Below are positions 11,526 to 22,613 of a stretch of DNA of 64,000 bases, one piece after another (the first letter of the stretch is position 1; each line of letters starts with the position of its first letter). A model generated the notes under the pieces. It did not search any database, was not told where the DNA came from, and saw only the letters and a list, made by a program, of their open reading frames with translations. This DNA comes from Spinacia oleracea (lineage: Eukaryota; Streptophyta; Magnoliopsida; Caryophyllales; Amaranthaceae): contig NC_079490.1 in NCBI RefSeq assembly GCF_020520425.1, positions 49,950,517-50,014,516 of the forward strand, given 5' to 3'. Made by a program: the position numbers and the translations under genes.

Positions 11526-12323
11526 TTGCTGTAAAAAAGTATTGATTGTAATTTTCTTTTTTATTTTTGAAATTTTGTTGGTTGTGGCATGTGATTAAGT
11601 ATTTGATTCTCTGATTTCCCTTTATTTATTATTATTCTACTAGTTTTATATCCAAGCAGTGTGTGCATCAATTACATTGGAAATTTATATAATAACAAAA
11701 TCAGTTTTAAAAATTACATAAACATTATTAGAGTAATTATGTACATAGGTATAAAATTGGAAACCATAATTAATCTTGCCATATTTTTACAAATGTAATT
11801 AATTCCGTTCCGGATTAAAATTTTGCATGCTTTAATATTTTTTGCTTTATTCCTTTTCATAGATATATAACTTTTTGCTGATTGCTATTAGACTTATATT
11901 TTGCCGTGAATTGAGAATGTGAAATATTATCTTTGATTTTTTTTTAATTGTATTAAATTGAGATATTAATGCTATTAAAGATTACATGCGTGAATAGTTG
12001 TTAGCGAATAATCCTTTTTTTGTGTGACTTTTTTCCAATCAAATTTCTCCCCGCATGGAAATGGTATGTATGGCCAATTTTAATCAATTTTCCTAAATGA
12101 TTAACAAGCATTAAAGAGTTTTCATTACTGTCTTGTTGTTATATTAACAAATTTTTACTTTCCTATTATTTGACTAATTACCTCAAATTACTTATCAATT
12201 TTTTTTTTATTTAATACAATTCATTTTATTGAATTATCATTAAGGATATTATAGTCGATTCTATTTAGGGAGACACTAAAATGTTATTTACGTTTATGAC
12301 CTCAAGAGTTCCCTTATAGAATA
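11526..12323. other. Intergenic between two Helitron ends
   Basis: AT-rich, with no frames or recognised repeats. It ends with the A that, read as T on the minus strand, follows the CTAG of Helitron H3. Confidence 0.5.
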
Positions 12324-12351
12324 CTAGTCTTATATGCACGCGATGCGTACA
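12324..12351 (-). mobile_element. 3' terminus of Helitron H3
   Basis: Minus strand: TGTACGC-ATC-GCGTGCA hairpin (seven pairs, one G-T), seven-base spacer, CTAG, then T. Confidence 0.6.
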
Positions 12352-12711
12352 GGATTATATAAAAACTTAAAATTGTATTACTACCACTACATATAAATAT
12401 TAGATAAAAAAATGTTCATAAAGTTCATATTTAAAAAAATTAAGGTTATACTATACAATCATACATCTAAGTAGTGAAACAGAGTAATCATGTGTTAACT
12501 TTAATGTATAGCGTGACGACCTTAAAGCAGTTGTTCAAGAGATCACAACAATGCATCTTCAATTCATTGTCATACACACAAAAATAAACATCACACCCAT
12601 ATTTGACTCAAGATCGTCTCCATAAAATTAACAAAATGTATAGAATGTTCACACTTGAAATCAGGTCTATATACAAATAGTTCAGCCACGGTTCGGCCAC
12701 AGCATAAGCAC

Positions 12712-12820
12712 TTAATAATCTACAGGGTCTTGAGGAGCCTCCTCTGCACGTTGCTTGATTGTAATGACATGGCATTCAACATGCTTGACACATAACTCAC
12801 TCACAGTACCCACAAAAACC
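12712..12820 (-). pseudogene. Universal stress protein, captured last exon
   Basis: After a good acceptor (TTATGCAG) the exon reads VFVGTVSELCVKHVECHVI..AEEAPQDPVDY and stops at 12712-12714. It matches the C-terminus of plant USP-family proteins (typically GSVSDYCVKHAKCPVIVVK..DPVD), which bind nucleotides and act in stress responses. No upstream USP exons are found to the right, where COQ6-like exons follow instead, so this is a single captured exon inside Helitron H3. Family assignment is by the conserved end motif only. Confidence 0.65.
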
Positions 12821-13728
12821 CTGCATAACACACCATCAAAACCATATTAGTCACACATATATACCAAGTAGAAATATTTTCTGAAATTTGATAGTCACCA
12901 AAAGAACAGCAGATTACTTTATTTTATTACACCATCGCAATATACTTTTATCATTCTACGAAGTAGGGAAGGAGAAGGGGTGATCATGTGGATTAATAGC
13001 ACCATGTTAAGCATTTTACTTACTCCCAGTTTACATAACTATTAGATATCATTTTAAAGATTTGTTTACTTATACAAATAGCAATGTTGTTTACAACAGC
13101 TCCAAACACCCCGTTCATTGATGCTAGTCCTAATTTTCAACACCTCTACACGTAAACCAATTTCAAGATGTTAAAAACATGGAATGTTTTTGCCACTAAG
13201 CAGCAGGAATATAACCACTAAAACTTCTCTTACTTTAGGTGATGGCAAGCAATAACAGTATTATTTAGTTCAGACGCTGTTGTAAACACATAAATATGAT
13301 GCACACAAACTGAATTCATATATGAGCTGGTCATCATAATGTCAAACATATCAAGAGGGGAAAAATATAATAACTCATATGCAGCGTATCAGCTGGTCAT
13401 CATAAAGTCGGACCAAGTGCGCATATCTTGAAATTTGAATAAATACGGAGTATAAATATAAGTAAATTTGTTTAAAAGGATACGTACCAATAAGCATGTT
13501 GAGTCTTAATACGTACAGGATAGACCACTTTGAGGTTGAGTTACTACAATCATTTGATAATAAGTGTGTCCTTTCTCCTTTACTGGCATTGAATCATATT
13601 ATCATCAATGCATTTAGTTTTCAAAGACAGAAAAGTTGACATTTGCAAATCCAAGGTCAAATTTAATCAAAGAGCAAAAAATAACAAACAACAGGAGAAT
13701 TTCAAACTTGAAAGAGAGCGCGTATCAC
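12821..13728. other. Helitron interior, no exon recognised
   Basis: AT-rich intron-like sequence between the USP exon and the COQ6-like exons. Two partial repeats of CAGCTGGTCATCATAA occur (13324 and 13389). Confidence 0.5.
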
Positions 13729-14402
13729 CTGCATTTTGTCAAAGTATGCATGGTGTTGCTTCTCAACATACTTCCAAGCTCCAATATATGCAATAATTAC
13801 TTATTAGTTACTGGAAACCGAATTGGAAAACAAAAGGGTAATATGTCAGAAATTTTTCTTGCCCTAGTTACTTGAAGTTCTGAAGGACACACAATATAAT
13901 AAATGCGCCTATGGATAAAGGGAACATATTATGATATTAACATAGTAAACACTAATTTTTTTTACTTTGCCAGCTATGGGTAGATTAGTGGCTCATCTCG
14001 TGTATTCTGAAAACTAATCCACAAAATAAATACTAATATCAACAAAGATAACATACTTTTAAGAAAGAAGATAGAAGCTAGTGTTACTGTACTGACGCTT
14101 GGGTCAGGAGGCTCCTCTTTACTAATCCAACCTTCAGAGGTCAATGCAGGGTTGTCGTCAATTATGGCAACACTCAACTTTCTGGTTAAAGCAGAGCTTG
14201 CTGCGAGGAATATAAACTAAAGGTAATTAAGCTTACAAGATACATGAAATCAAAGATAGCAAAGAGGGACGCCATTACTATTAAACTCTCCCACATATAG
14301 TTAAACCCAAACTAACCCAAGGAACATGCTAGAGCCATGCCGACCATGCCGCCACCAACAATAGCAATGTCATATTGCTGATTGATTTTATACCTTGTTT
14401 TC
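13729..14402 (-). pseudogene. COQ6-like ubiquinone monooxygenase, exons 1-3 only
   Basis: Three minus-strand exons in order. 14317-14402 reads YDIAIVGGGMVGMALACSLG, the Rossmann GxGxxG FAD-binding motif of flavin monooxygenases. 14057-14200 reads KLSVAIIDDNPAL..EEPPDPSVSTVTLASIFFLK. About 13729-13790 reads GAWKYVEKQHHAYFDKMQ and ends at a GTGATA donor. These match the N-terminal part of plant COQ6, the mitochondrial ubiquinone-biosynthesis hydroxylase. Introns are present, so this is a DNA-level capture and not a retrocopy. The acceptor before the third exon is degraded (GCATATATTGG), and all later exons and the mitochondrial presequence are missing. It lies in Helitron H3 next to an unrelated USP exon. 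A non-functional fragment. Confidence 0.75.
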
Positions 14403-15596
14403 CTGTTACATACAATATTAACTTACCCCTGGAAAAAGGAAGAGAGGAAAAGAGAGAGATAGGAAGGGGAAGAGAAACGAGGAAGACGAAAATAGCATTT
14501 TGAGGCACAACCACATAAGATAAATAAGTCCATTCCTTATTGAAAAACTAAAATAAAAGTAACTCTACACACGAAAATGAGGGGAGGAACACCCTCGGTC
14601 CAATAGACGGAAATTCAACTTAATCCCACACAATGATGATATCGTAAGGCTATGAGCCTGTTGCAATGCTGATATCATAAGGCTGTAAACTAAAATGACA
14701 TTAAGACATGTAAAAAAGTAACAACTAATTGAATATTATGAACCATGAGGGGTCTAGTATAAACCTATGAAACACAATGATGTATTGGGGATATGATGCA
14801 TGGGCATCTGGGCTTGAGCTTTAGAACCTCTTTATAAAGAGCCTTTCTGCCAAAATAGAAAACCCAAATAACCGAGTCTAAAAATCAAATACTACGTAAA
14901 ATATACAGGGATCATCCACAAAGCATCGACTCTATTAATAATATCAAGTAACTACCATAATTGTATACTGTGCAATTAATACAGGAGAAACAACAAAAGT
15001 CCAGGACCTTGATTACCTGCTCAACCTCAAATATATTTTGACATGTACGAAATAAAATTGAATTTACCTTCCACAACAGATGCACCAGCAGACACCATTT
15101 GCCAAGTTAACTTAAAGTAATGACTCTTCTACACGCCTTACGAGGCATAGATATTCAATCCTCAATGCAGGTTCTCAAATTGTAGATTGTTGTACAACTT
15201 TGAAAATCCCATCTCAAGTACCTGCAAATGAAGGTCTTTTAGAGACATTTTTTTTGCCTGTTTCTATCTACATTAACACCGATTCCCAAATTCAAGCAAT
15301 TCCAAGCAGGTGAATTATTGACAAAACCTAGAAACAGATAATTTGGATGCTTTCCCATACCAATGTGTGTAGTATTGCAGTAGTATACAAACAAATATGA
15401 TCAATTGAACAAAAAAAATTATATAAACACACTCTTCATTCCCTTAATTCATGAAATCTGGCTCACCAAGGAGGCAATGGAGTATGATGCTTTAACTACA
15501 AAATTTTACCTTTGATTTCTTTTATTTGTACCAAAAAATAATGGAATCCTAAACTTCTAAATTTACATTTGAAACCTCTAAAAATAAAGGGCCATC
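14403..15596. other. Helitron interior with one exon-like segment
   Basis: Mostly AT-rich. On the minus strand 15068-15221 is bounded by an acceptor (TTTGCAG) and donor (GTAAAT) but has stops in all frames, so it could be a captured UTR exon. 15597-15601 is the CTAAG target site of element A. Confidence 0.35.
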
Positions 15597-15601
15597 CTAA
15601 G

Positions 15602-16088
15602 TGTTGTGGGAGTTTTTCCTGTATATGATGACGAGGAGGTATCAGGTTCCACGTAGTGTCGAGTCCAGTCCACGTCGGCGGCGTACCTACAAAACAAGAA
15701 TATTCCCGAAGGAATATTCCCTCTGATGATTAAGTAAGACACGGGTTTTAAGGAAGATGTAATTAATAAATAGAAAGCATTAAAGTAAGTAGTAGAATGT
15801 TTCTCTATCTAGAATTGTGTGTCCATTTCTTGGGAATTGGAGGTATTTATAGTCTCCCCCTTTTAGGGGAAAACCCTAGAATCATGTCACATGATTGGCT
15901 AGTTCATTAGATAATGACATGTGTCACTATCACAACATTCCTTATGGGCCATGGGCCTCAAAAGGGACTCATTCATCAGCATAGGCTGATTCTTGGGTGG
16001 CAGCCAAGATATGCGGCTGACCAATGATTGGGAGCCACGTGTCGCGTAACATTGATGCCACGTAGGTGGGATATTTTTACCCACATCA
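15602..16088 (-). repeat. Element A 3' LTR (left)
   Basis: 487 bp, TGTTGTGGGAG..CATCA on the plus strand. The TATA box (minus TATAAATA) is at 15844-15851. Adjacent plus sequence TTTGCCCCTCAAGAAGG (16089-16105) is the complement of the polypurine tract. Confidence 0.93.
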
Positions 16089-16187
16089 TTTGCCCCTCAA
16101 GAAGGGTATTAAGGTAAGATGGCCTACCTGATGTCCGTTCTTGATCGCTGACCTCCTGATCAGATTCTTTGAACCAGGGAGAGTGCG

Positions 16188-16421
16188 CCACGTGGCGACT
16201 TTTCCTATTCTGTCCTTCCTATATATAAGTAAGGGGGTAAAAAATTTCATTTTTCAATTTACAAAATTCACCTCTGTGCTTTTCTGGGAGAGAATCTACA
16301 GAGATTTCTGACGCAGTCTTCTATTCGGCCCATATCCTAAGACGAAGGAAAGACTGTACGAGCCCTTCGTCTCCTTTTCGTGACGCTTACCTTTGACGCC
16401 ATCTTCTCCGTTATTTTTGAG
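16188..16421 (+). promoter_or_regulatory. Promoter and 5' UTR exon of A's antisense gene
   Basis: Just inside the LTR on the plus strand lie a G-box core (CCACGTGG, 16188-16195), a TATA box (TATATAAG, 16222-16229) and a pyrimidine-rich leader ending at a donor TTTTTGAG/GTAAGC (16421/16422). The intron ends at TTACGCAG (16644), seven bases before the ATG at 16651. This shows a separate plus-strand transcription unit opposite to gag-pol. No transcript evidence is available. Confidence 0.55.
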
Positions 16422-16644
16422 GTAAGCACCTTATTTCAGTATGTTAGTTATTTCTTGCATTTTTTGTTACTCGTCAGTTTTGGCATCGTCCATTTTTCTT
16501 TTCCTTTTGGAACGATGGTATGCGGTTCTTGAGCCGTTAAGGTTGGAACTTCTGGGTATGGTGGTCTGATCTGCGCCGCAGCAATATCCCACACATTTTT
16601 TAAGCCCGTCGTTAAGTTCGGCCTCCCATTGCGTCTTTACGCAG

Positions 16645-16999
16645 GACACGATGGCGAGGACGAAAAAGACCGCAAACATCGCTGACTTGCGGCTTAAAGG
16701 TCAGCAGATGGACCCTTCTTTCTCGGGATAGAGATCCATCAAAGTGCCGGCAGGGGAAATAAGCCGGACTCCCCCAGGTGAGGCTAGCAGTGCTCGTCAA
16801 GGAGGTACTTACTTTGATGAGTTTTGGACGGAAGAGATGGAAGCTGGTCCATTGAAAAAACCCGCCGCCTCGTTCGATGAGTCGGAGCCAGATGAGAGCG
16901 GTGGCGAGGCTATGGGTGAAGAAGTTGAAGAGGAGGCGGCTGGAGTGCCTCAGGTTGTTGCTGGAGGCGTCCAGGGTGAGAATGCTCAAATTGACGCGG
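16645..16999 (+). pseudogene. Antisense PF04195-like gene of A, exon 1 start
   Basis: ATG at 16651 opens MARTKKTANIADLRLKGQ; a TAG at 16729-16731 interrupts the frame, which then stays open to 16999. The encoded region is acidic and disordered (EEVEEEAAGVPQVV). The exon is cut at 16999 by element B and resumes at 30798 in frame. Confidence 0.65.
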
Positions 17000-18459
17000 T
17001 GTGAGGGGGTCGAAAAAGCGCGAGGCTAGTGCATGTCGTCGTCCCTCGTGGGTGTGACGATTCTTTTTTATTCAATCAAGTGTAATTGGATTTCCTGTGA
17101 GTTTACACCCAATGGACTAGTAATATAGGAGTCGCCATTCAGTTTTTAACGACAATGAGAAAAACTGACAAAACCCGGTTATCGTGACATAAAGGGAGTG
17201 CAATTATGTTTGACCACGACGGCCGTAGGTTCCCTTTTGATCCCTGGTTTGGGGATCTCTCAACATACACCCGCAAGGTAGAGATTGAGGGTTCGGGGGA
17301 CTGTAACTACCGAGAGGAGTACTTCGCTCGTCGATAACTCCAGAGGCAGGATATCCTTACTAGCTCAGCATAAATAATTGAAGGGACATGCGTTAACTAT
17401 TAAACTAATCTGAGTTGATTTTAGCAATATGCAACATATAATACTAAATCGATCGCGATTATCTGATTTAAATAGCATTAAGGGACCTAGCATGATAATC
17501 CAATTTCCCAAAAATATTATATTTGTTAGGCGTGGTAGAACAATCAGATTTAGTTAGTTTAACAGTTCATAAAAAGGGCGAGGAAAGCAATTAAATCATC
17601 GAAAAGGGACACATTACGACGCACTCTTGAGAGGTGCGTCACGGTTCTCAGAAAACTAACCACTTTGACTTTGATATTTCTCCTTTTTATTTAATGAATC
17701 TCAAATTATGGGACAGGATACGTTCTGTTCGATTTATGGATCGATTGCGACAGAACGCGTGATCAGTTTCGCAGCGTGAGGCTTAGGCTAAGGGTTGGAA
17801 TCCATACTCAGAATATGAATTGTGTGTGTGTTCTTTTCACGTCGAATTTGGGGCTATATTTATAGGGGAGAGTTCGTGGAAAGATAGAATTGCAGAGTTC
17901 TAATCCACAAAGAATTAGGAAAAAAAACACGTACCCAGGTAATTTCAGCGCCCAGGCCTGGGCGCCGAAGATTTCGGCGCCCAGAGCCAGGCGTTGAAAA
18001 TAGGGTCTGGGCTGTTTTCTTAGTCAGATTCGGATTCCTGAAGTCTGTAGTGTTTGAGACTTAATCGAGTCTTTTAGTGCGTATCAATTTCATGACGGAA
18101 TGCGTCTGGGCCCGTTACGAACTCTAGGCTCGTTAGGATTTTAATTAATACGTAATTCTAATTTCCGAATCATATTAGGAATAGGATTCTCGCAGTTTTC
18201 TATCTCATTTAGGATTTACGTTGGAGTGCAACACCTAATTCTGACAGGTTTCTATCTTTTATGACTTGCCACTTTTAGAAGCTAACTTTTACGGTAGTTA
18301 CTATTTTTAGCAGGTTTCCATAAATAGCAGGTTTCGGGTGAAATGAAAAGGGGAATTGAGATTCGTTATTTTATAGGAGATGCGTTGTTAAGTGGAGATT
18401 TATGTTTTCATCATCGAACCTTTCCCTTTCGGGAATGGGGACAAAAGTAGGTGTCTACA
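17000..18459 (-). repeat. Element B LTR, left
   Basis: 1460 bp, TGTGAGGGGG..GTGTCTACA. On the minus strand it starts TGTAGACACCTAC after the polypurine tract AAAGTGGGGGCTAAC, which sets the boundary. TATA box (minus TATAAATA) at 17857-17864. Contains the double palindrome motif at 17944-18000. It differs from the right LTR by about 24 substitutions by eye and by about 20 extra bases near 17693-17712. Confidence 0.85.
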
Positions 18460-18471
18460 GTTAGCCCCCAC

Positions 18472-18507
18472 TTTGACTGAGTCTTGGAATAAGACGATGG
18501 TCAAAGT
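18472..18507. other. Two-stem hairpin next to polypurine tract
   Basis: CTTTGAC..GTCAAAG (7 bp) encloses GTCTT-GGAAT-AAGAC (5 bp). The same structure occurs in the duplicated copy at 30077-30112. Confidence 0.6.
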
Positions 18508-18616
18508 ACTAGACGGAGTGCGCCACACAAGCCATGGTGACCTGTTTTTGCGAGGGTCTCACGAGCCCCCGAGTGATAACATTTCACTTAAGGGTCATCA
18601 CTTGGAGTGTCGACAT

Positions 18617-18726
18617 ATCCCTCACGTGTCATTGGGATTTGTCAACGGATATTATAGAAACTTCCTCACTTTGTCATTGGAAGGATCTAAAGAAGTGTAG
18701 AAACTCCCTCACTTTGTCATTGGGAG
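18617..18726. repeat. Three hairpins with conserved loop, 43-44 nt period
   Basis: 18617-18638 is ATCCC-loop-GGGAT, 18661-18683 CTTCC-loop-GGAAG and 18704-18726 CTCCC-loop-GGGAG. The loop is TCAC(G/TT)TGTCATT throughout. The stems differ but still pair. A copy lies in 30065-30797. Confidence 0.75.
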
Positions 18727-18973
18727 TTGCTACAGATGTTTTCGAAATCAAAGCTATAAAGTGTAATTGGGCCTGGCCAAGCCCAATCACGAGGTAAAAA
18801 TGTTTTCAAAGATTCTCATTTTCAGGGCTAGCTAAAAGAGAAAACCCCCTTGTTTTTATGGGACGTAAAACGAAGGAAAATCCAGCACATCGCTCTTTTT
18901 TGGAAAAAACGGAAAACCAATCCTTTTAATTTTTGGAAAAGGGAAAACCAGAAAAAGTTATCGCTGCAGCGAC

Positions 18974-19400
18974 TAAGGACCTGCGCGGTTAGTGGCGCAG
19001 ACCCCGCCGGCTAAAGATGGCGAGCCTGTCCGCTAAGGGTGGACACCCCGTCCGATAGAAGTGGACGAATCTGTTTTGAAGTTTGTTTGCTTTTTTTGAA
19101 AATAAGGACCTACGCGGCTTGTGACGTAGACCCCGCCGGCTAAAGATGGCGAACCTGTCCGCTAAGGGTGGACACCCCGTCCGATAGAAGTGGACGAATC
19201 TATTTTGAAATTTGTTTGCGCTTTTTGAAAATAAGGACCTACGTGGTTTGCGTCGTAGACCCCGCCGGCTGAAGATGGCGAGCCTGTTTCATTTTGTTTT
19301 TGAAGACTTCATTTTTGGAAAACTGAGGACCTGCGCGGCTAGTGACGCAGACCCCACCCGCTGAGGGTGGGCGAGCCCATTTTGAATATCTTATTTTGCC
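18974..19400. repeat. 129-bp tandem array of stem-loops, 3' UTR of B
   Basis: Units start (A/G)AGGACCT at 18974, 19103, 19232 and about 19324; the third is shortened. A full unit holds four successive small hairpins (CTGCGC/GCGCAG, CGCC/GGCG, TGTCC/GGACA, CGTCC/GGACG) with similar loops (GCTAAGGGT type). Tandem repeats just upstream of the 3' LTR are known for Ogre/Tat elements. Confidence 0.8.
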
Positions 19401-19580
19401 TACGTAGAAGGGCTTTTGTGATTACAACCTGTCGGTGGGTCGCAATATTTCCTAATCAGGTGTGTCCTATAAGTGGGTCCACACTGTGTATATTTTTAAC
19501 GATAGTGCGAAATACCGTTCTTGGGAAAGAAATATCAAGATAACAGATATTTTACACAAAATAGGGGATTGCGCGTGCCC

Positions 19581-19668
19581 GACAGCGAATATTCGCTGTC
19601 TGGGAAGCATTTTCAGCGCACAGCTCTGGGCGCGAGAATTTCTAACGCCCAGAGCTGGGCGTTGAAAA
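19581..19668. repeat. Perfect palindrome plus double palindrome motif
   Basis: 19581-19600 is the perfect 20-bp palindrome GACAGCGAATATTCGCTGTC. 19611-19668 holds two imperfect palindromes, CAGCGCACAGCTCTGGGCGCG and AACGCCCAGAGCTGGGCGTT, separated by an AT-rich nonamer. They lie just upstream of the antisense gene's leader. Confidence 0.75.
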
Positions 19669-19689
19669 CGCGAAGGGGAGACGGGTCTT

Positions 19690-20333
19690 TAAATTCGCGG
19701 ACCGTCTCCTTCCTTTCCCATTTCCACCATTTTCGCTCAAGCTCCTCATCTCTTTCAACTGATTTCTTGCTCGTTTCTTCACTTTTCTTTACGAATTCTA
19801 CTCCAAATCACTTCCTAATCCTCCCAATGTAAGTAATTTTCAGTAATTTTGAGCTTTTTTGTTAATTTCAGTATTTTTGTCAAGTATTTTTATGCATGAA
19901 ATTGATATGGGGGTTTTTGATTTTGTGCCCCTTTCCTTCAATTAGATAGTTGGAAATGTTCCTCATAACATGTTAATTAGCTTGTGCATGTTAATTTTCG
20001 CAAGTATGTTGATTCTTGTTGAATTTGGGCATTTTCATGCTAGCCCCCAAGTATACCTACGACTCTAGTGTTTTCTTGCAATGTAGGTGTTCTTGGTATA
20101 TTGCTTGCGTTCCTCATAATTCATGAATGACAAATTATGGAAGAATTTTCATTTTGTTGGAGTTAATTAAAAAAATTTCACTTTGGGAATTTTTGCTCGA
20201 TATGAACTTAGTATCATGTCTTAGGGAACAAAAATTGTATGACTCCATTTTATGAGCGGAATGCACTCCTTTAGTGATTGGTGTGAGTGCCAGTTTTGTT
20301 AAAGGTATAATGCCTTATTGTATTATTGATCAG
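19690..20333 (+). promoter_or_regulatory. 5' UTR exon and first intron of PMD gene
   Basis: A pyrimidine-rich leader (about 19700-19828) ends at donor CCCAAT/GTAAGT (19829). The intron runs to the acceptor GATCAG (20333), one base before the ATG at 20335. TTTAAAT near 19690 is a possible TATA element. The arrangement copies that of A's antisense gene. Confidence 0.5.
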
Positions 20334-20334
20334 C

Positions 20335-22613
20335 ATGCCTGACGAGTCGTCACCTCCTTCTGGTGGCCACGAGGAGCGTGGCATGACGCGCCAGTTTACT
20401 GGCGCGGGTCCCCTATGGGTGGGCCCTGAGCTCTACGACGGTCGTGATCTGCACTACGACCTAGAGCACCACGTGACTTCCTGCCTTCACGCGAGGAGAG
20501 AGACTACGGTTCGCGGCTATGGCGCAGCGACGAGTGAGACCGTTTTTAGTTTCCTGAGCTCGGACGCCCAGGCTTTGGTGAGGGCGAGCTCACTGTTTCC
20601 GGTGGTCGAGACCTTCTGGGAGATACTTCGGCTTAACATCTCCCTGTCCTTTCTGCGGTCGTTCATGAGGTGGTGGTGGGATACCACCAACACCTTCCAT
20701 TTTCCCTGGAGCGAGATGACGATCACTCCCGAGGACTACACGGCTTTGACGGGCTTGACCTTTACAGGGAACCCCGTTCGTCTGAGGTCAGATGGCCCAT
20801 CGCCGACTGTTGCTGAGGGTACCAGGCTCCTGGGCTCGTGGATGGGTAGGAGATTGCCTTCGTACCAGCCCCGTGGGATACCTTTCGCTGACCTGATGTG
20901 GGCCTTAGAGCATGGGGTAGAGGAGTCGCCTTCGAGACAGGCTCGGCTGTTCTACCTCCATTTTATTACTTCCACTTTTCTATCGGGTCCGACTGACACC
21001 TTTGACCCGAGGTGGATAGGCCTGGTGGAGGACGTGTCTACACTGGGTGACTATCGCTGGGGCGATTTGGGCTATGCGATGCTCGTCGGCCAGATGAGTT
21101 TGGCGGTGCGCGACTCGGATCCGAGTAGACGTCACTTTGTGATTACATTAGCGGGAGTGCCGCGTTTGATCGAGGTATGTGCCTAGACTTTCTTTTGTTT
21201 TCTCGCTTTTACCGGGCCTCTTTTTTTTGATGTTTTATTGTCTTTTCTTTTTGCAGCTGTGGGCCTTTGAGCACTTACCTTGGCTGGCTCCCCGAAAGGG
21301 GCAGAGGCCTTTGGAGTTCCCTGCCGGTTGCCGTTGGGGTTGGAAGAAGAAGCTGACAGTGCGTCCACCGCCCGATACTGTGTGGGATCTTATTCGGGAC
21401 AGGAACCCTGAGCATGTACAAAATCTTGTCCTCTATCTCGTATTTCGTCGTTCTTTTTATTTTCTATCTGCGAGATCTGACCGTGTTTGTACAAAAACAG
21501 GTGGTTTGGACCCCATGGCTCTCTTTTAGGGGTACTCATGCTTCGGTCAGGGATAGTTATGCCTTGAGCCAGATGCGGGTCTTGTTCGTTGGCCGCCGGG
21601 ACCCTGTCTGGTACCTGGGAGAGCGGGTACGTATGCAGACGGTCGGGGCTTTTTCGGTGCCTAGGCCTCCGCCTGCGACCATGGTGTCTACTCGCTCGAT
21701 AGGTGAGTCGTGGAGGGTCCACTCGAGGACTGGCGTGCCGGCGAAGGAGTTGGTGATAGAGGGAGCTAGCTATCATCGGTTTATCCAGGATTCTCTTCGT
21801 CTCCCGGAGCCTGGCGCTGTAAGTTGCCCTCTCTTTTCGTATTGATTTTAGCGTTTTCATGCTCGTGCCCATGTGTTTATGTCTACTGTGTTTTGTGCAG
21901 GAGTGTCCTGACCCTTCGTTGGGGGGATGGGTGCTTCCCGATGCTCGGATCTGGTATACCGGAGAGAGTGGATCCGAGATTGTGGAGACTTTCCCGGAAG
22001 ATCGGGTTTTCCATTCTCCGCTCCCTGAGGGAGTACAGGCGGTATGCACCTTTTATTTGTGCACTTTTCTTATATCTTTCTTTTTTTTTCTTTTGTTACT
22101 AACATTCCTGTTTCAGGTTCCGGCCCATACGGCCAACGCGATGGTGGGGGTGATCAATCGGTTGAAGTCCGCGTTGGTTCGAGCCCGATCTGCACTTTCT
22201 TGCAGGAGCCCCCACTCTACTCGGGTAATGTGCCCTCTTTTTTTCTTTTGATTTGTACCTCTTGTTCGGCTTTCTATTACTCACTCTCCTTTTGTCTTTT
22301 CTTGTAGACGGGTGCTGGACGAGCCGGGGCCGACGACGCGGGTCCCTCGGGCGGGGGACACGGTCGTGAGAGAGAGAGGGCACGGCACTCTCCCCTACGG
22401 CATCGCCGTTCCGACGCGGGGGTGAGTTCTTCCGGGGAGAGGTCCGAGCCGGAGCGTAGGCGACATTCCGTGTCGGTGGCCCGAGAGCCTAGCCCCGAGT
22501 TGCAGTCACAACCCCATTTTTGGGGTGATTCTGGCTGGGGGCCCTCATACCACGGGGAGTGGAGTGGATGGACCGGCGAGGCTTGGAGACATGGAGCCGA
22601 TGACGAGTCTTAG
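20335..22613 (+). CDS. Plant mobile domain (PMD) protein, antisense in B
   Basis: Six coding exons: 20335-21174, 21257-21415, 21501-21818, 21901-22041, 22117-22224, 22308-22613. All introns are GT-AG and phase 0, giving 623 residues with no stop or frameshift. Exon 1 carries the PMD (aminotransferase-like) signature, including FHFPWSEMTITPEDYTALTG and a W-rich stretch before it. The C-terminus is low-complexity and rich in R, S, E and G. Start: the ATG at 20335 follows the splice acceptor; the TTG at 20326 is ignored. PMD proteins such as MAIN/MAIL1 are nuclear and act in gene silencing and genome stability, and PMD domains are also known from Gypsy and Mutator transposons. Here the gene runs antisense to a damaged pol. 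Function in this element is not known; expression is unproven. Confidence 0.85.

Noticed and set aside
18392-18797. Short frames overlapping the B LTR edge, repeated at 29997-30402
   Set aside because: Identical because the region is duplicated; they span LTR boundary and hairpin repeats and match no family.
20326-20334. TTG start upstream of the PMD gene
   Set aside because: It lies across the splice acceptor; the ATG at 20335 is the natural start.
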